Below are positions 17,454 to 26,488 of a stretch of 64,000 nt of DNA, one piece after another. Source of the stretch: Streptomyces griseus subsp. griseus (GTDB taxonomy: Bacteria; Actinomycetota; Actinomycetes; Streptomycetales; Streptomycetaceae); NCBI RefSeq assembly GCF_003610995.1, contig NZ_CP032543.1, positions 7,174,195 to 7,238,194 of the forward strand, read 5' to 3'. A model generated the notes under the pieces. The model was not told where the DNA came from. It did no database searches and saw nothing but the letters and a program-made list of their open reading frames with translations. The translations under genes were made by a program, and so were the position numbers. Positions within the stretch are counted from its first letter, which is position 1, and every line of letters begins with the position of its first letter.

Positions 17454-20405
17454 CTACTGCTTGGCGCGTGCGCCGGTCGGGCTGCCGCTGATGGTGAACT
17501 GCGAGCCGGGCTCGATCAGCACATGGCCGTCGCGCGAGTTGGTGATGGTCACGTTGGTCAGCGTGGCGTTGCCGCGTGCGCCGCCCATCGCGAGGATGCC
17601 GGAGCCGTTGTTGGACTTGTCGATCCGGACGTTCTGGATCTTCACGTCCGGCATCAGGCCGCCACCCGTCTTGAACTGGATGCCGTCGTAGGTGGAGTCG
17701 ATGATGTCGGTGTCGCGGATCGTGACACCGGGGATGGGCAGGTTCTGCGGGAAGAGCGTGATCGCGCCGAACTCCTGGTCCTCGTTCCAGAAGGCCCCGC
17801 CGGTGCGGTACAGCGCGTTGTTGGCGATCAACGTCTGCCCGGAGAAGGGCAACGGGTCGTGGTCGGTCGCCAGCATGATGGCCGGGTAGTTCATGGTGTC
17901 GGCGATGATGTTGTTCTCGATCTTGTTGCCGTAACCGCCGTAGATCGCGATGCCGTTGGCGCGCCAGGGCAGCTGGATCGTGTTGTTGCGGAAGCTGTTG
18001 TCGTGGCCGATGTCGACGGACTGGTCCTTGACGTACTTGCTGGACCAGACGGCGAGCGCGTCGTCGCCGGTGTTGCGGAACGAGGAGTTGTACACGGTCG
18101 AATTGCGGGTGCCGTTGGCGAAGTTGATGCCGTCGGCGTACGTGTTGCGGATCCGCATCCCGGTGAACTCGACGCCGTCGCCCGGGTTCCACAGAGCGGG
18201 GATGTTGTCGAAGTCGCGGCCCGCCCAGACGGCCACGTTGGCATGCTCGATCCAGACGTTGCTGATCTTCGTGTTCTTGCCGAACCGGCCGTTGAGCGCG
18301 ACGCCGCCCTCATGGTTGCCGTCACCGCCGCGGATCGTACCGGAGCCGAAGATCGCGATGTCGGAGATCTTCGTGTTCTCGTCGATGTCGAAGCCGAAGT
18401 TGCCCTCGTGCGGGTGGTTGATCCCGCCCGCCTCGTGCGGCGGGGTCAGCGTGTAGAGCTGGGAGTGCCACATGCCCGCACCCCGGATCGTCACGTCACG
18501 GATCCCCACCTGGTTCCACTGGCCCCGGTCCAGCGGGTCGTCGGTGAGGATCTTCTGCTCCTGGCGCCACTGGCCCGCCGGGATCCAGACGCAGCTGATC
18601 TGGCCGTTCTGGTTGGCGGTCACCGCGCGCTGGATGGCGGCGGTGTCGTCGATGCCGTCGTTGGGCACCGCGCCGTACTGCGTGATGGAGACACAGCCCG
18701 AGGGCTGGGCGGTGGGCGGGGCGACCTGCTCCAGGTCGATCAGGTCGATGATGTAGAACGCGGCGTTGTCGCCCGCGTCCCGCTGGAGCCGGAACTTGGT
18801 GCCCGCCGGGTAGGTCTGGGCGAGCAGCGCGTGCGACTCGTCGAACAGCCGCCGCGCATCGCCGCCGGGGGTGTTGGTGAGCCCCTCCGGGCTGTCGGTG
18901 TTGCCGTACAGCCAGCTGTGCTTGGAGGAGAGGTCCAGCTTGCGCACGAACTGGCCGTTCGCGTAGAGGCTGATGGTCGCCTGACGGCCGCCACCGCCCG
19001 CCGCGTCCGGGATGGAGTTGCGTACGACGATGGAGTTCGACGCGTTGGTCGAGGTGAACTCCACGTACTCACCGGTGGAGTTGAGCCGCACCGACTTACG
19101 CCCGGAGGACTCGGTGGCGAAGTTGGTGTGGCCGAAGGTCCGCTCGGCGTCCGACGTGAGCAGCGTGCCCTGGTATCTGGCGTCCTCCGCCTCGTACTCC
19201 GTGTAGGGCACCGCCGCGCCGCGCCCGACGACGATGGAGCGGGCGAGCGCGTTGTTGGTCTCGTTGGTCTCCGCGACCAGGTTCGTCGCGTCGGCCGTGG
19301 CGGTCAGGGTGGCCCCGCCGCTGGTCGCCGTCCAGCTGCCGCTGATGGGCACGTTCACCGTGGCGCCCGCCGGGACGGCCGGGGTGGTGCCGTTGAGCGT
19401 GGTGGAGCCCACGGTCAGCCGGGTGACCGTTCCCGCGCTCACCGCGGTGGTGCCGCGGTTGTGCACGGCCACGGTGAAGGTGACCGCAGCGCCGACGGCC
19501 GGGTTGGACGGGCTGGAGGTGATCGAGCGGACCTCCAGGTCGGGGCCGGGGCTCTGGCCGACCACCAGCGGGGAGGCGGTGGTGCGGCTGTTGTTGGTGT
19601 TGTCCGACTCGATGACCGTGTCGGCCGGGTCCACCAGCGCGGAGACGGTGTACGAGCCCTGCGGCCGCTTGCCGACCGGGACCGAGAAGGCCGCGGAGGC
19701 CCCCGCGGCGAGCGCGCCGACCGGGGCGCTGCCCACGACCACACCGCCCAGGCTCACATCGACCGTGGTCGCGGCCGAGGCGGCGGAGCCGATGTTGCGG
19801 ACGGTCCCGTTGACCGTGATGGTGTCGCTCTCGGAGGGGGTCGAGGGCGACCAGGACAGGGCGCTCACGGTCAGGTCCGGGTTGGGCGCCGGTGTCCCGA
19901 GGATCTGGATCTCGGCGACCTGGGCCCCGGGCGCCCCGGTGTTGGAGAAGAACTGGAGCTGGAGATCGGCGGCCCGGCCACTGACCGGGACCGTCACCGT
20001 GTTCTGGTTGGTGGCCGGGTTGAACACATAGCCGGCCCGGGCCTTGAGCGAGGTGAAGCTGGTGCCGCTCTGCGTCCGGCCGAGCACCTGGAACTCCTGG
20101 GTCCTGGTGCCCCAGATCGGATCCGGGTTGAGCTTGATCACCACGGACTGGAGGTCCGCGTCGGCGCCGAGCTTCACCGTGAGGTTCGAGGGGTGTCCGT
20201 TCGACTCCCAGTAGGTGTTCACCTGGCCGTCGTTGGCGTTGACGACGGGGAAGCCGCCGTGCGATCCGCTGGCCGTGACGGTCTTGCCCCGGGCCAGGTC
20301 GGTCGCCTCAGCCGCTGCCGCCTGGACGGGAAGCAGTCCGACGGTGACGAGCCCCGCTATGAGCAGGCCGGTGATCGATCTTTCGCTGAGCCGTTTCCAT
20401 CTCAT
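17454..20405 (-). CDS. secreted multidomain alpha-1,3-glucanase, GH87-type beta-helix
   Basis: 983 residues. Signal peptide ~1-33 (LLIAGLVTVGLLPVQAAAAE); F5/8-type C (discoidin) domain ~34-175 (ARGKTVTASGSHGG); two CARDB-like Ig domains ~178-395 (each with TVIESDNTNNS or LVAETNETNNA); a CBM6/CBM35-type module ~402-560 (YEAEDARYQG); then a right-handed beta-helix ~570-983 (YGAVPNDGIDDTAAIQRA). In the helix, Asp758 and the pair Asp781/Asp782 (ADGINFANG ... NTGDDALAVW) have the spacing I recall for the catalytic aspartates of GH87 mutanases. It would degrade alpha-1,3-glucan (fungal wall or dental polymers) outside the cell. The ATG behind GAGGAC is used; an in-frame GTG six codons upstream lacks a site. 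Confidence 0.8.
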   Translation of the reverse strand: MRWKRLSERSITGLLIAGLVTVGLLPVQAAAAEATDLARGKTVTASGSHGGFPVVNANDGQVNTYWESNGHPSNLTVKLGADADLQSVVIKLNPDPIWGTRTQEFQVLGRTQSGTSFTSLKARAGYVFNPATNQNTVTVPVSGRAADLQLQFFSNTGAPGAQVAEIQILGTPAPNPDLTVSALSWSPSTPSESDTITVNGTVRNIGSAASAATTVDVSLGGVVVGSAPVGALAAGASAAFSVPVGKRPQGSYTVSALVDPADTVIESDNTNNSRTTASPLVVGQSPGPDLEVRSITSSPSNPAVGAAVTFTVAVHNRGTTAVSAGTVTRLTVGSTTLNGTTPAVPAGATVNVPISGSWTATSGGATLTATADATNLVAETNETNNALARSIVVGRGAAVPYTEYEAEDARYQGTLLTSDAERTFGHTNFATESSGRKSVRLNSTGEYVEFTSTNASNSIVVRNSIPDAAGGGGRQATISLYANGQFVRKLDLSSKHSWLYGNTDSPEGLTNTPGGDARRLFDESHALLAQTYPAGTKFRLQRDAGDNAAFYIIDLIDLEQVAPPTAQPSGCVSITQYGAVPNDGIDDTAAIQRAVTANQNGQISCVWIPAGQWRQEQKILTDDPLDRGQWNQVGIRDVTIRGAGMWHSQLYTLTPPHEAGGINHPHEGNFGFDIDENTKISDIAIFGSGTIRGGDGNHEGGVALNGRFGKNTKISNVWIEHANVAVWAGRDFDNIPALWNPGDGVEFTGMRIRNTYADGINFANGTRNSTVYNSSFRNTGDDALAVWSSKYVKDQSVDIGHDNSFRNNTIQLPWRANGIAIYGGYGNKIENNIIADTMNYPAIMLATDHDPLPFSGQTLIANNALYRTGGAFWNEDQEFGAITLFPQNLPIPGVTIRDTDIIDSTYDGIQFKTGGGLMPDVKIQNVRIDKSNNGSGILAMGGARGNATLTNVTITNSRDGHVLIEPGSQFTISGSPTGARAKQ

Positions 20406-20445
20406 GCTGTCCTCTGCTTCCACGGTATTTGAGCCATGCAGTCAA

Positions 20446-20458
20446 TGTTTTGCAAACA
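20446..20458 (-). promoter_or_regulatory. LacI-type operator candidate before the glucanase gene
   Basis: TGTTTTGCAAACA is palindromic except for one position pair, centred on TTTGCAAA, 40-55 bases upstream of the glucanase ATG. A TTGACA-like -35 on the minus strand lies at 20491-20496. Short CG-centred or GC-centred palindromes of this kind are typical LacI-family sites controlling carbohydrase genes. No LacI gene is adjacent. Confidence 0.4.
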
Positions 20459-20569
20459 GCAGTTGATAGATTTCTGGTCTGTTTCTGATTTGTCAACGGT
20501 TCTCGCATGCTCACGTCATGAGGGCATGCTGAGTGACGTCCCGTCAGAAGACGTTCCCCGGTGCGTGGT

Positions 20570-21439
20570 TCAGGAGAGCGCCGTGCCGCGCGCCAAGAGG
20601 AGTGCCAGGTCCGCCGCCGCCACGATCACCGCTCCCGCCAGCGCGGCCTTGTGCCACCGCCGGCCGAGCACGGGACCCAGCAGCGCCGCCGCACCGGCGA
20701 GGGCGAGCACGGTCAGGGACCCGGCGTCCACCGGGCCGGGCGGGCCCAGCACCAGGACGCCCGTGGCCGCCAGCAGTGGCACCGGCAGCAGCAGCCGTGT
20801 CCCCGCCGGGCCGAGCCGGTGCGGCAGCCCCCGGATACCCGCGGCCCGGTCCGCCTCGATGTCCGGGAGGGTGTCGCCCAGATGCGCCGCGCACCCCAGC
20901 AGCGCCCCCGCCGTGACCGTCCACCACCGGGGCCAGGGGGCGTCGGGCAGGGTGAGCGTCACCAGGGAGGGGAGCGCGGCGAACCCGGCGGCATACGGAA
21001 CCCAGGAGAGCGCCGTCGCCTTGAGCTGCAGGTTGTAGAGCCAGGCGGCGGCGACCGCGGCCAGGTGCACCGTACCGGCGAGAAGACCGCAGGCCAGGGA
21101 GAGCGGTACGCACAGGGCGAGCGCGACCGCCGCCGCACGCCACACCGCGCGCACGGAGACCGCACCGTCGGCGACCGGTTTCCCCCGGCGTCCGGCCCGG
21201 GCATCGCGCCCCGCGTCGTACGCGTCGTTGCACCAGCCCACCGAGAGCTGCCCGGTCAGCACCGCCACCCCGGCCAGGGCGAGCCGTGCCGGGGGGAGGC
21301 CCACCCCGACCGCGAGGGCGCAGGCCAGTGCGGTCACCGCGACCACCGGCCCCGGATGGCAGGCCAGCGCCAGCCCCGCCACGCGGCCCGGCCACCGGAC
21401 CGCCGACACCGACGCCCTTGCCCCGTCCATGGCACCCAT
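20570..21439 (-). CDS. UbiA-family prenyltransferase
   Basis: About 289 residues with eight or nine hydrophobic helices. The two Asp-rich motifs of UbiA enzymes are visible: NDAYDAGRD at ~55-63 and DTLPDIEAD at ~170-178, which bind Mg-prenyl diphosphate. The family transfers a prenyl chain to an aromatic or other acceptor in the membrane. It is divergent from the srsA-srsB-srsC operon across ~120 bases, an arrangement that suggests it acts on a related phenolic or quinone product. Start: ATG, with a second in-frame ATG three codons later also possible. Confidence 0.85.
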   Translation of the reverse strand: MGAMDGARASVSAVRWPGRVAGLALACHPGPVVAVTALACALAVGVGLPPARLALAGVAVLTGQLSVGWCNDAYDAGRDARAGRRGKPVADGAVSVRAVWRAAAVALALCVPLSLACGLLAGTVHLAAVAAAWLYNLQLKATALSWVPYAAGFAALPSLVTLTLPDAPWPRWWTVTAGALLGCAAHLGDTLPDIEADRAAGIRGLPHRLGPAGTRLLLPVPLLAATGVLVLGPPGPVDAGSLTVLALAGAAALLGPVLGRRWHKAALAGAVIVAAADLALLLARGTALS

Positions 21440-21557
21440 CGGGCGATCGTAGAGACCTGTCGGCCCGTCAATACGGTGGCCGCGCGGGTCCCTTACCGGG
21501 ATTCTCCGGACTTTACGGTCAGGATGGGGCAATGACGCCCCCGACGCAGGAGCCGCA

Positions 21558-22610
21558 ATGACCCGGATCGCCGCGGTCCACGGGGCCCTGCCGCCCCACC
21601 GCCACACCCAGCGCGAGGTCACCGACATGGTGGCCGAGACCTGTCTGCCGCCCGGTGCCGACCGCCGTCTCCTGGACCGGCTCCACGAGAACGCCCGCGT
21701 CCGCGCACGGCACACCGCGCTCCCCCTCGACGGCTACCGCGACCTGGACGGCTTCGGCGCCGCCAACGACGTGTTCATCCGCTCGGCCGTCGACCTCGGC
21801 GGCCATGCCGTACGCGGCGCCCTGCGCGCTGCGGGGCTGCGCCCCACCGATGTCGACCTGCTGATGTTCACCTCCGTCACCGGCATCGCCGCCCCCTCCG
21901 TCGACGCCCGGCTGGTGGCCCGCCTCGGCCTGCGCTCCGATGTGAAACGGCTGCCGGTCTTCGGCCTCGGCTGCGTCGCAGGAGCCGCCGGGGTGGCCCG
22001 GATCCACGACTACCTGCTCGGCCGGCCCGACGACGTGGCCGTGCTGCTCTCCGTCGAACTCTGCTCGCTCACCTTCCAGCGCCAGGACGTGACCCCCGCC
22101 AACCTGGTGGCCACCGCCCTGTTCGGCGACGGGGCGGCCGCGGTGGTCGCCCTCGGCGGACGCCGGGCCGTCACCGGGCCCGAGATCGTCGCCACCCGCA
22201 GCCGGATGTACCCGGAGACCGAGCATGTGATGGGCTGGTCCATCGGTTCCACCGGGTTCAGCGTGGTCCTCGATCCGGCCGTGCCCGATGTCGTACGCCG
22301 GTATCTCGCCGACGACGTACGGGAGTTCCTCGACGAGCACGGTCTCAAGCCGAAGGACATCGCCCACTGGGTCTGCCACCCCGGTGGCCCCAAGGTCCTG
22401 GAGACCGTCACCGAGGTCCTCGACCTGCCCGAGGGGGCACTCGACGTCACCTGGCGCTCGCTGGCCGACGTCGGCAACCTCTCCTCGTCCTCGGTCCTGC
22501 ACGTCCTGCGGGACACCATCGAACACCGCCGCCCCGAACCGGGCACCCCCGGAGTCCTGCTGGCCATGGGCCCGGGCTTCTGCTGCGAACTGGTGCTGCT
22601 GCGCTGGTAG
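21558..22610 (+). CDS. srsA: type III polyketide synthase, alkylresorcinol synthase SrsA-like
   Basis: 350 residues, normal for a chalcone-synthase fold. The catalytic triad is visible as Cys139 (FGLGCVAGAAG), His274 (CHPGGPKVLE) and Asn307 (VGNLSSSSVLH). Its neighbours, an ICMT-like methyltransferase and a flavin monooxygenase, match srsA-srsB-srsC of S. griseus, whose products are alkylresorcinol-derived phenolic lipids and quinones that go into the membrane and raise beta-lactam tolerance. The enzyme condenses a fatty acyl starter with malonyl/methylmalonyl units. AGGAG lies eight bases before the ATG. First gene of a tight three-gene operon. Confidence 0.9.
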   Translation: MTRIAAVHGALPPHRHTQREVTDMVAETCLPPGADRRLLDRLHENARVRARHTALPLDGYRDLDGFGAANDVFIRSAVDLGGHAVRGALRAAGLRPTDVDLLMFTSVTGIAAPSVDARLVARLGLRSDVKRLPVFGLGCVAGAAGVARIHDYLLGRPDDVAVLLSVELCSLTFQRQDVTPANLVATALFGDGAAAVVALGGRRAVTGPEIVATRSRMYPETEHVMGWSIGSTGFSVVLDPAVPDVVRRYLADDVREFLDEHGLKPKDIAHWVCHPGGPKVLETVTEVLDLPEGALDVTWRSLADVGNLSSSSVLHVLRDTIEHRRPEPGTPGVLLAMGPGFCCELVLLRW

Positions 22611-22623
22611 GAAGGTACGGCCC

Positions 22624-23151
22624 ATGATCTGGTACACCGCCCTGGTGCTCGCCGTCGCCGGCGAACGCCTCGCCGAACTCGCCGTCGCCCGCCGCAACAC
22701 CCGCTGGAGCCTGGCCCGCGGCGGGACCGAGGCGGGCGGCGGCCACTACCCGGCGATGGTCGTCCTGCACACCGGCCTGCTGGCCGGCTGCCTGGCCGAG
22801 GCCCACTACGCCGACCGCCCCTTCCTGCCCGTCCCCGGCTGGACCATGGCCGCCGTCGTCGTCGCGGCGCAGGCGCTGCGCTGGTGGTGCATCACCACGC
22901 TCGGGCCCCGGTGGAACACCCGCGTCATCGTCGTCCCCGGCCTGCCCCTGGTCACCGGCGGCCCCTACCGGTGGCTGCGCCACCCGAACTACGTCGCCGT
23001 CGCCGCCGAAGGCATCGCGCTGCCCCTGGTCCACGGGGCGTGGGTGACCGCGATGGTCTTCACCCTGCTCAACGCCGTCCTCATGGCCGTCCGGATCCAC
23101 TGCGAGGACGAGGCGCTGGCCCGCCTCCCGGCGGCGGAAGCGCGGGCGTGA
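22624..23151 (+). CDS. srsB: isoprenylcysteine carboxyl methyltransferase-family enzyme, SrsB-like
   Basis: 175 residues with four to five membrane helices and the ICMT signature GGPYRWLRHPNYVAVAAEGIALPL plus a final RIHCEDEALARL, which bind SAM. In the srs pathway the homologue O-methylates the alkylresorcinol formed by SrsA. It starts 13 bases after srsA and its stop overlaps the next start by four bases (GTGA), so it lies in the middle of a coupled operon. Confidence 0.88.
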   Translation: MIWYTALVLAVAGERLAELAVARRNTRWSLARGGTEAGGGHYPAMVVLHTGLLAGCLAEAHYADRPFLPVPGWTMAAVVVAAQALRWWCITTLGPRWNTRVIVVPGLPLVTGGPYRWLRHPNYVAVAAEGIALPLVHGAWVTAMVFTLLNAVLMAVRIHCEDEALARLPAAEARA

Positions 23152-24158
23152 TCGACATCCTGGTCGCGGGCGGCGGCCCGGCCGGTCTGGCCGCCGCGAT
23201 CCGGGCCGCCCAGGCGGGCCTGGAGGCGGTGGTCGTCGAACCCCGCCCCGCCCCCGTCGACAAGGCCTGCGGTGAGGGCATCATGCCCGGGGGCCTCGCG
23301 GCCCTCCACCGCCTCGGCGTACACCCGGACGGACACCCCCTGCGCGGCATCCGGTACACCGACGGGCGGCGGAGCGCGGAGGCGCGGTTCCGCGGCGCGT
23401 ACGGGCTAGGCGTACGCCGCACCGCCCTGCACGCGGCCCTGCACGAGCGGGCGCGAGCCCTCGGCGTACGCATCGTGGAAGGCAAGGTCCGGGAGGTCCG
23501 CCAGGACGAGCGGACCGTCACCGCCGCCGGTCTCACCGCCCGCTGGCTCATCGCCGCCGACGGGCTGCACTCACCCCTGCGGCGCGCCCTCGGCCTCGAC
23601 CACCCCGCCCCCGGCCCCGGTCGCTACGGGCTGCGCCGCCACTACCGCACCGCCCCCTGGACCGACCTGGTCGAGGTGCACTGGTCGCCGCACGGCGAGG
23701 CGTACGTGACCCCCGTGGGAGACCACCTGGTGGGCGTCGCCGTACTCAGCCGCGACCGCCGCCCGTACGAGCACCACCTGGCCGACTTCCCGGCCCTGGC
23801 CGCCCGGCTCGGCCCGCACGCCACCCCCGTACGCGGGGCGGGCCCGCTCCGGCAGCGTGCCCGGGGGCCACGGGCCGGGCGCGTCCTGCTGGTCGGCGAC
23901 GCGGCGGGGTACACCGACGCGCTGACCGGGGAGGGCATCGCCCTCGCCGTGGCCACCGCGACGGCCGCCGTCGGCTGTCTGGCCGCCGGACGCCCCGAGG
24001 AGTACCCGGCGCGGTGGGCCAGGGCGACCCGCCGCTACCGGCTCCTCACCCAGGCCCTGCTGGGCGCCGCGGGCCACCCCGTATCGCGCCGGAACATCGT
24101 CACGGCGGCCCATCGCCTACCGGCCCTCTTCCGGGCGGCGGTCCACGCGTTGCAGTGA
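23148..24158 (+). CDS. srsC: FAD-dependent monooxygenase, SrsC-like hydroxylase
   Basis: 336 residues. FAD-binding VAGGGPAGLAAAIRAAQAG is at the N-terminus, an active-site-type KACGEGIMPGG segment follows, and the second FAD motif LLVGDAAGYTDALTGEGIALA lies near 245-265; this is the group A flavoprotein hydroxylase/geranylgeranyl-reductase-like fold. In S. griseus the homologue hydroxylates the methylated phenolic lipid toward a quinone. Translation starts at a GTG that overlaps the srsB stop. It is the last gene of the operon; the next gene, an exporter, starts 126 bases later behind its own inverted repeat. Confidence 0.87.
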   Translation: MIDILVAGGGPAGLAAAIRAAQAGLEAVVVEPRPAPVDKACGEGIMPGGLAALHRLGVHPDGHPLRGIRYTDGRRSAEARFRGAYGLGVRRTALHAALHERARALGVRIVEGKVREVRQDERTVTAAGLTARWLIAADGLHSPLRRALGLDHPAPGPGRYGLRRHYRTAPWTDLVEVHWSPHGEAYVTPVGDHLVGVAVLSRDRRPYEHHLADFPALAARLGPHATPVRGAGPLRQRARGPRAGRVLLVGDAAGYTDALTGEGIALAVATATAAVGCLAAGRPEEYPARWARATRRYRLLTQALLGAAGHPVSRRNIVTAAHRLPALFRAAVHALQ

Positions 24159-24200
24159 TCGAATGGCGAGCCGGGGGGTTCGGGAATAACGTCGGTCCGG

Positions 24201-24216
24201 TGAACGCCCGCGTTCA
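24201..24216 (+). promoter_or_regulatory. inverted repeat before the exporter gene, possible operator
   Basis: TGAACG-CCCG-CGTTCA forms a perfect 6-bp inverted repeat, further flanked by CCGG on both sides, about 70 bases upstream of the DHA2 exporter start. Exporters of this family are often controlled by TetR or MarR regulators binding such palindromes; no regulator gene is adjacent. Confidence 0.35.
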
Positions 24217-24284
24217 TCCGGCCGACGGAGAGACCGACCGCCCCGACGGGGCGTATCGCCCTCGGAACGAGAGACGAACCCACT

Positions 24285-25910
24285 ATGACGGGCTCCGACG
24301 CGACACCCGGCACGACCGCCCGGCCCGACGAACGGGGCCGGGGCAGCGGACTGGCACTTCTCGTCATCGCCTCGTGCCAGCTGATGGTGGTTCTCGACGT
24401 CACCATCGTCAACATCGCCCTCCCGCACATGCAGACGGCCCTGGGCTTCTCCACCGAGAACCTGTCCTGGGTGGTCAACGCCTACACGCTGACCTTCGGC
24501 GGACTGCTGCTGCTCGGCGGCCGGCTCGGTGACATTCTCGGGCGCCGCCGCGTCTTCATCTTCGGCGTGCTGCTCTTCGTGCTCGCCTCGCTGCTCGGCG
24601 GGCTCTCCCAGGAGTCCTGGCAGCTGCTGGCCGCGCGCTCGCTCCAGGGCGTCGGCGGCGCCATCGCCTCGCCGACCGCCCTGTCGCTGATCACCACCAC
24701 CTTCCGCGAGGGCCCCGAACGCAACCGGGCGTTCGGCGTGTTCGCCGCGGTCTCGGCGGGCGGTAGCGCGATCGGGCTACTGGCGGGCGGGATGCTGGTC
24801 GAATGGCTGGACTGGCGGTGGGTCCTCTTCGTGAACGTGCCCATCGGACTGCTCATCGCCTTCGCCACCCCCCGCTACATCCGCGAGTCCGAACGCCACC
24901 CGGGCCACTTCGACGTCGTCGGCGCCCTCACCTCCACGGCCGGCATGGTGCTGCTCGTCTACGGCTTCATCCGCGCGTCCGAGGACGGCTGGACCGATCC
25001 GCTCACCCTCGGTTCCTTCGCCGCCGCGCTCGTGCTCCTGGCCCTCTTCATCTCCATCGAGACCCGCTCCCGGCAGCCGATCACTCCGCTGTGGATGTTC
25101 CGCGACCGCAACCGCGCCGGAACCTACGCGATGATGCTGAGTCTGTCCGCAGCGATCTTCGGGATGTTCTTCTTCCTGACGCTGTTCGTGCAGAACGTGC
25201 TCGGCTTCAGCCCGCTGCGGGCCGGACTCGCCTTCCTCCCGGTCAGCGTCATCATCGCGGTCAGTGCCGGCCTGGCCTCCCAGCTGCTGCCCCGATGGGG
25301 GCCGAAACCCTTCATGGTGACGGGTGCGCTGCTGGCCGCCACCGGCCTCGGATGGCTCACGCTGACCGACGTCCACAGCACGTATCTCGGCTCCATCCTC
25401 GGCCCCATGCTCGTCTTCGGCTTCGGTATGGGCATGCAGTTCGTCTCGCTGACGCTGATGGCGGTGTCGGGGGTGGCGCCGAGGGAGGCGGGTGCGGCGT
25501 CCGGCATCCTCAACGCGACCCAGCAGGTCGGCGGTTCCCTCGGGCTGTCGATCCTGGTGACCATGTTCGGTACGGCCAGCCGCCACGAGTTCACCGACCA
25601 GCTGCCGCGCTTCATGCAAGAGGCCACCCCGGCCCAGAAGCTCCAGTTCGGCAGGACACAGGAGCTGCCACCGCCCTGGGGCAACGAGGTCCTCACGGCC
25701 GGAGTGTCCAGCGCCTTCGTCGTCGCGGCCTGCTTTGCCGTCCTCGCCGCCCTCGTCGCCCTCTTCGTCATCCAGGTCCGCCCCTCCGACCTGGCCCGCC
25801 TCCAGGGCGGCGCGACCCCCGGTGAGACGCTGCCGGACACGACCGACGACACCTCCGCGTCGGCCGACGACACGACGAAAGGTCCCCACGGCCATGGACT
25901 GGACCCTTGA
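24285..25910 (+). CDS. MFS exporter, DHA2 (EmrB/QacA) family, 14 helices
   Basis: 541 residues with about 14 hydrophobic helices. The DHA2 signatures are visible: VLDVTIVNIALPHMQ in helix 1, WVVNAYTLTFGG, GGRLGDILGRRRVF between helices 2 and 3, and ARSLQGVGGAIASPTALSLI. These proteins expel drugs or secondary metabolites using the proton gradient. It may export the product of the preceding srs operon or act separately; the intervening inverted repeat suggests its own control. The C-terminal ~40 residues are a polar Asp/Thr-rich tail. The last 17 bases overlap the start of the VOC gene. Confidence 0.88.
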   Translation: MTGSDATPGTTARPDERGRGSGLALLVIASCQLMVVLDVTIVNIALPHMQTALGFSTENLSWVVNAYTLTFGGLLLLGGRLGDILGRRRVFIFGVLLFVLASLLGGLSQESWQLLAARSLQGVGGAIASPTALSLITTTFREGPERNRAFGVFAAVSAGGSAIGLLAGGMLVEWLDWRWVLFVNVPIGLLIAFATPRYIRESERHPGHFDVVGALTSTAGMVLLVYGFIRASEDGWTDPLTLGSFAAALVLLALFISIETRSRQPITPLWMFRDRNRAGTYAMMLSLSAAIFGMFFFLTLFVQNVLGFSPLRAGLAFLPVSVIIAVSAGLASQLLPRWGPKPFMVTGALLAATGLGWLTLTDVHSTYLGSILGPMLVFGFGMGMQFVSLTLMAVSGVAPREAGAASGILNATQQVGGSLGLSILVTMFGTASRHEFTDQLPRFMQEATPAQKLQFGRTQELPPPWGNEVLTAGVSSAFVVAACFAVLAALVALFVIQVRPSDLARLQGGATPGETLPDTTDDTSASADDTTKGPHGHGLDP

Positions 25911-26349
25911 AGTGATCGTGCTCCCGGTGACCGACCTGGACCGGGCCCGTGACTTCTACCGGGACAAGCTCGGCTTCCACGTCGACATCGACGGCGAGGT
26001 GATGCCCGGCGCACGCGTCGTCCAGCTCACCCCGCCCGGCTCGGGCTGCTCCATCGCCCTGACCGACGGCGTGCCCAACCCGACGGGAGACCCCCAGCCG
26101 GGCACGTACCACGGCCTCCAGCTCTGCGTCACCGACATCGACGCCGCCCACGCGGAGCTCGCCGCCCGAGGGGTGGAGGTCTCCGAGCCCCAGCGGTACG
26201 CCCCCGAGGACGGGGCCACGTTCCTGTACTTCACCGACCCGGACGGCAACGGCTGGGCCGTGCAGGAGTACCGCCGCCGGCTGACCGAGCCCCTGCACCA
26301 GGTCCTGGCCGGTCTGGCCGCGAAGGGGGCCGGGGAGACGGCGGACTGA
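25894..26349 (+). CDS. VOC (glyoxalase/bleomycin resistance) family protein
   Basis: 151 residues containing one VOC module pair: VLPVTDLDRARDFYRDKLGF, then HGLQLCVTDIDAAHAELAARG and LYFTDPDGNGWAVQEY. The family binds metals or small ligands and includes lyases, dioxygenases and antibiotic-binding proteins; no specific one is indicated. The ATG lies inside the end of the exporter gene (17-bp overlap), so the two are translationally linked, which hints at a shared detoxification or self-protection role. Confidence 0.85.
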   Translation: MDWTLEVIVLPVTDLDRARDFYRDKLGFHVDIDGEVMPGARVVQLTPPGSGCSIALTDGVPNPTGDPQPGTYHGLQLCVTDIDAAHAELAARGVEVSEPQRYAPEDGATFLYFTDPDGNGWAVQEYRRRLTEPLHQVLAGLAAKGAGETAD

Positions 26350-26488
26350 CCCGCTCGTCCCCTTGGCCGCTCGCACACCCGCCCACCGGGGCCCGCACCG
26401 CCTGCCGCGGTGGATCGCGCCGCCCCGGTCCACCACAATGCTCCCCGTATCACCGCAGTGATCCATGAACACGAGGGAGCAGCATCCA

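Noticed and set aside
17394..20432. 1012-codon plus-strand open frame opposite the glucanase
   Set aside because: Its translation is repetitive Gly/Arg/Val/Asp-rich; the minus strand shows a signal peptide and clear domains. It is an antisense shadow of high-GC coding DNA.
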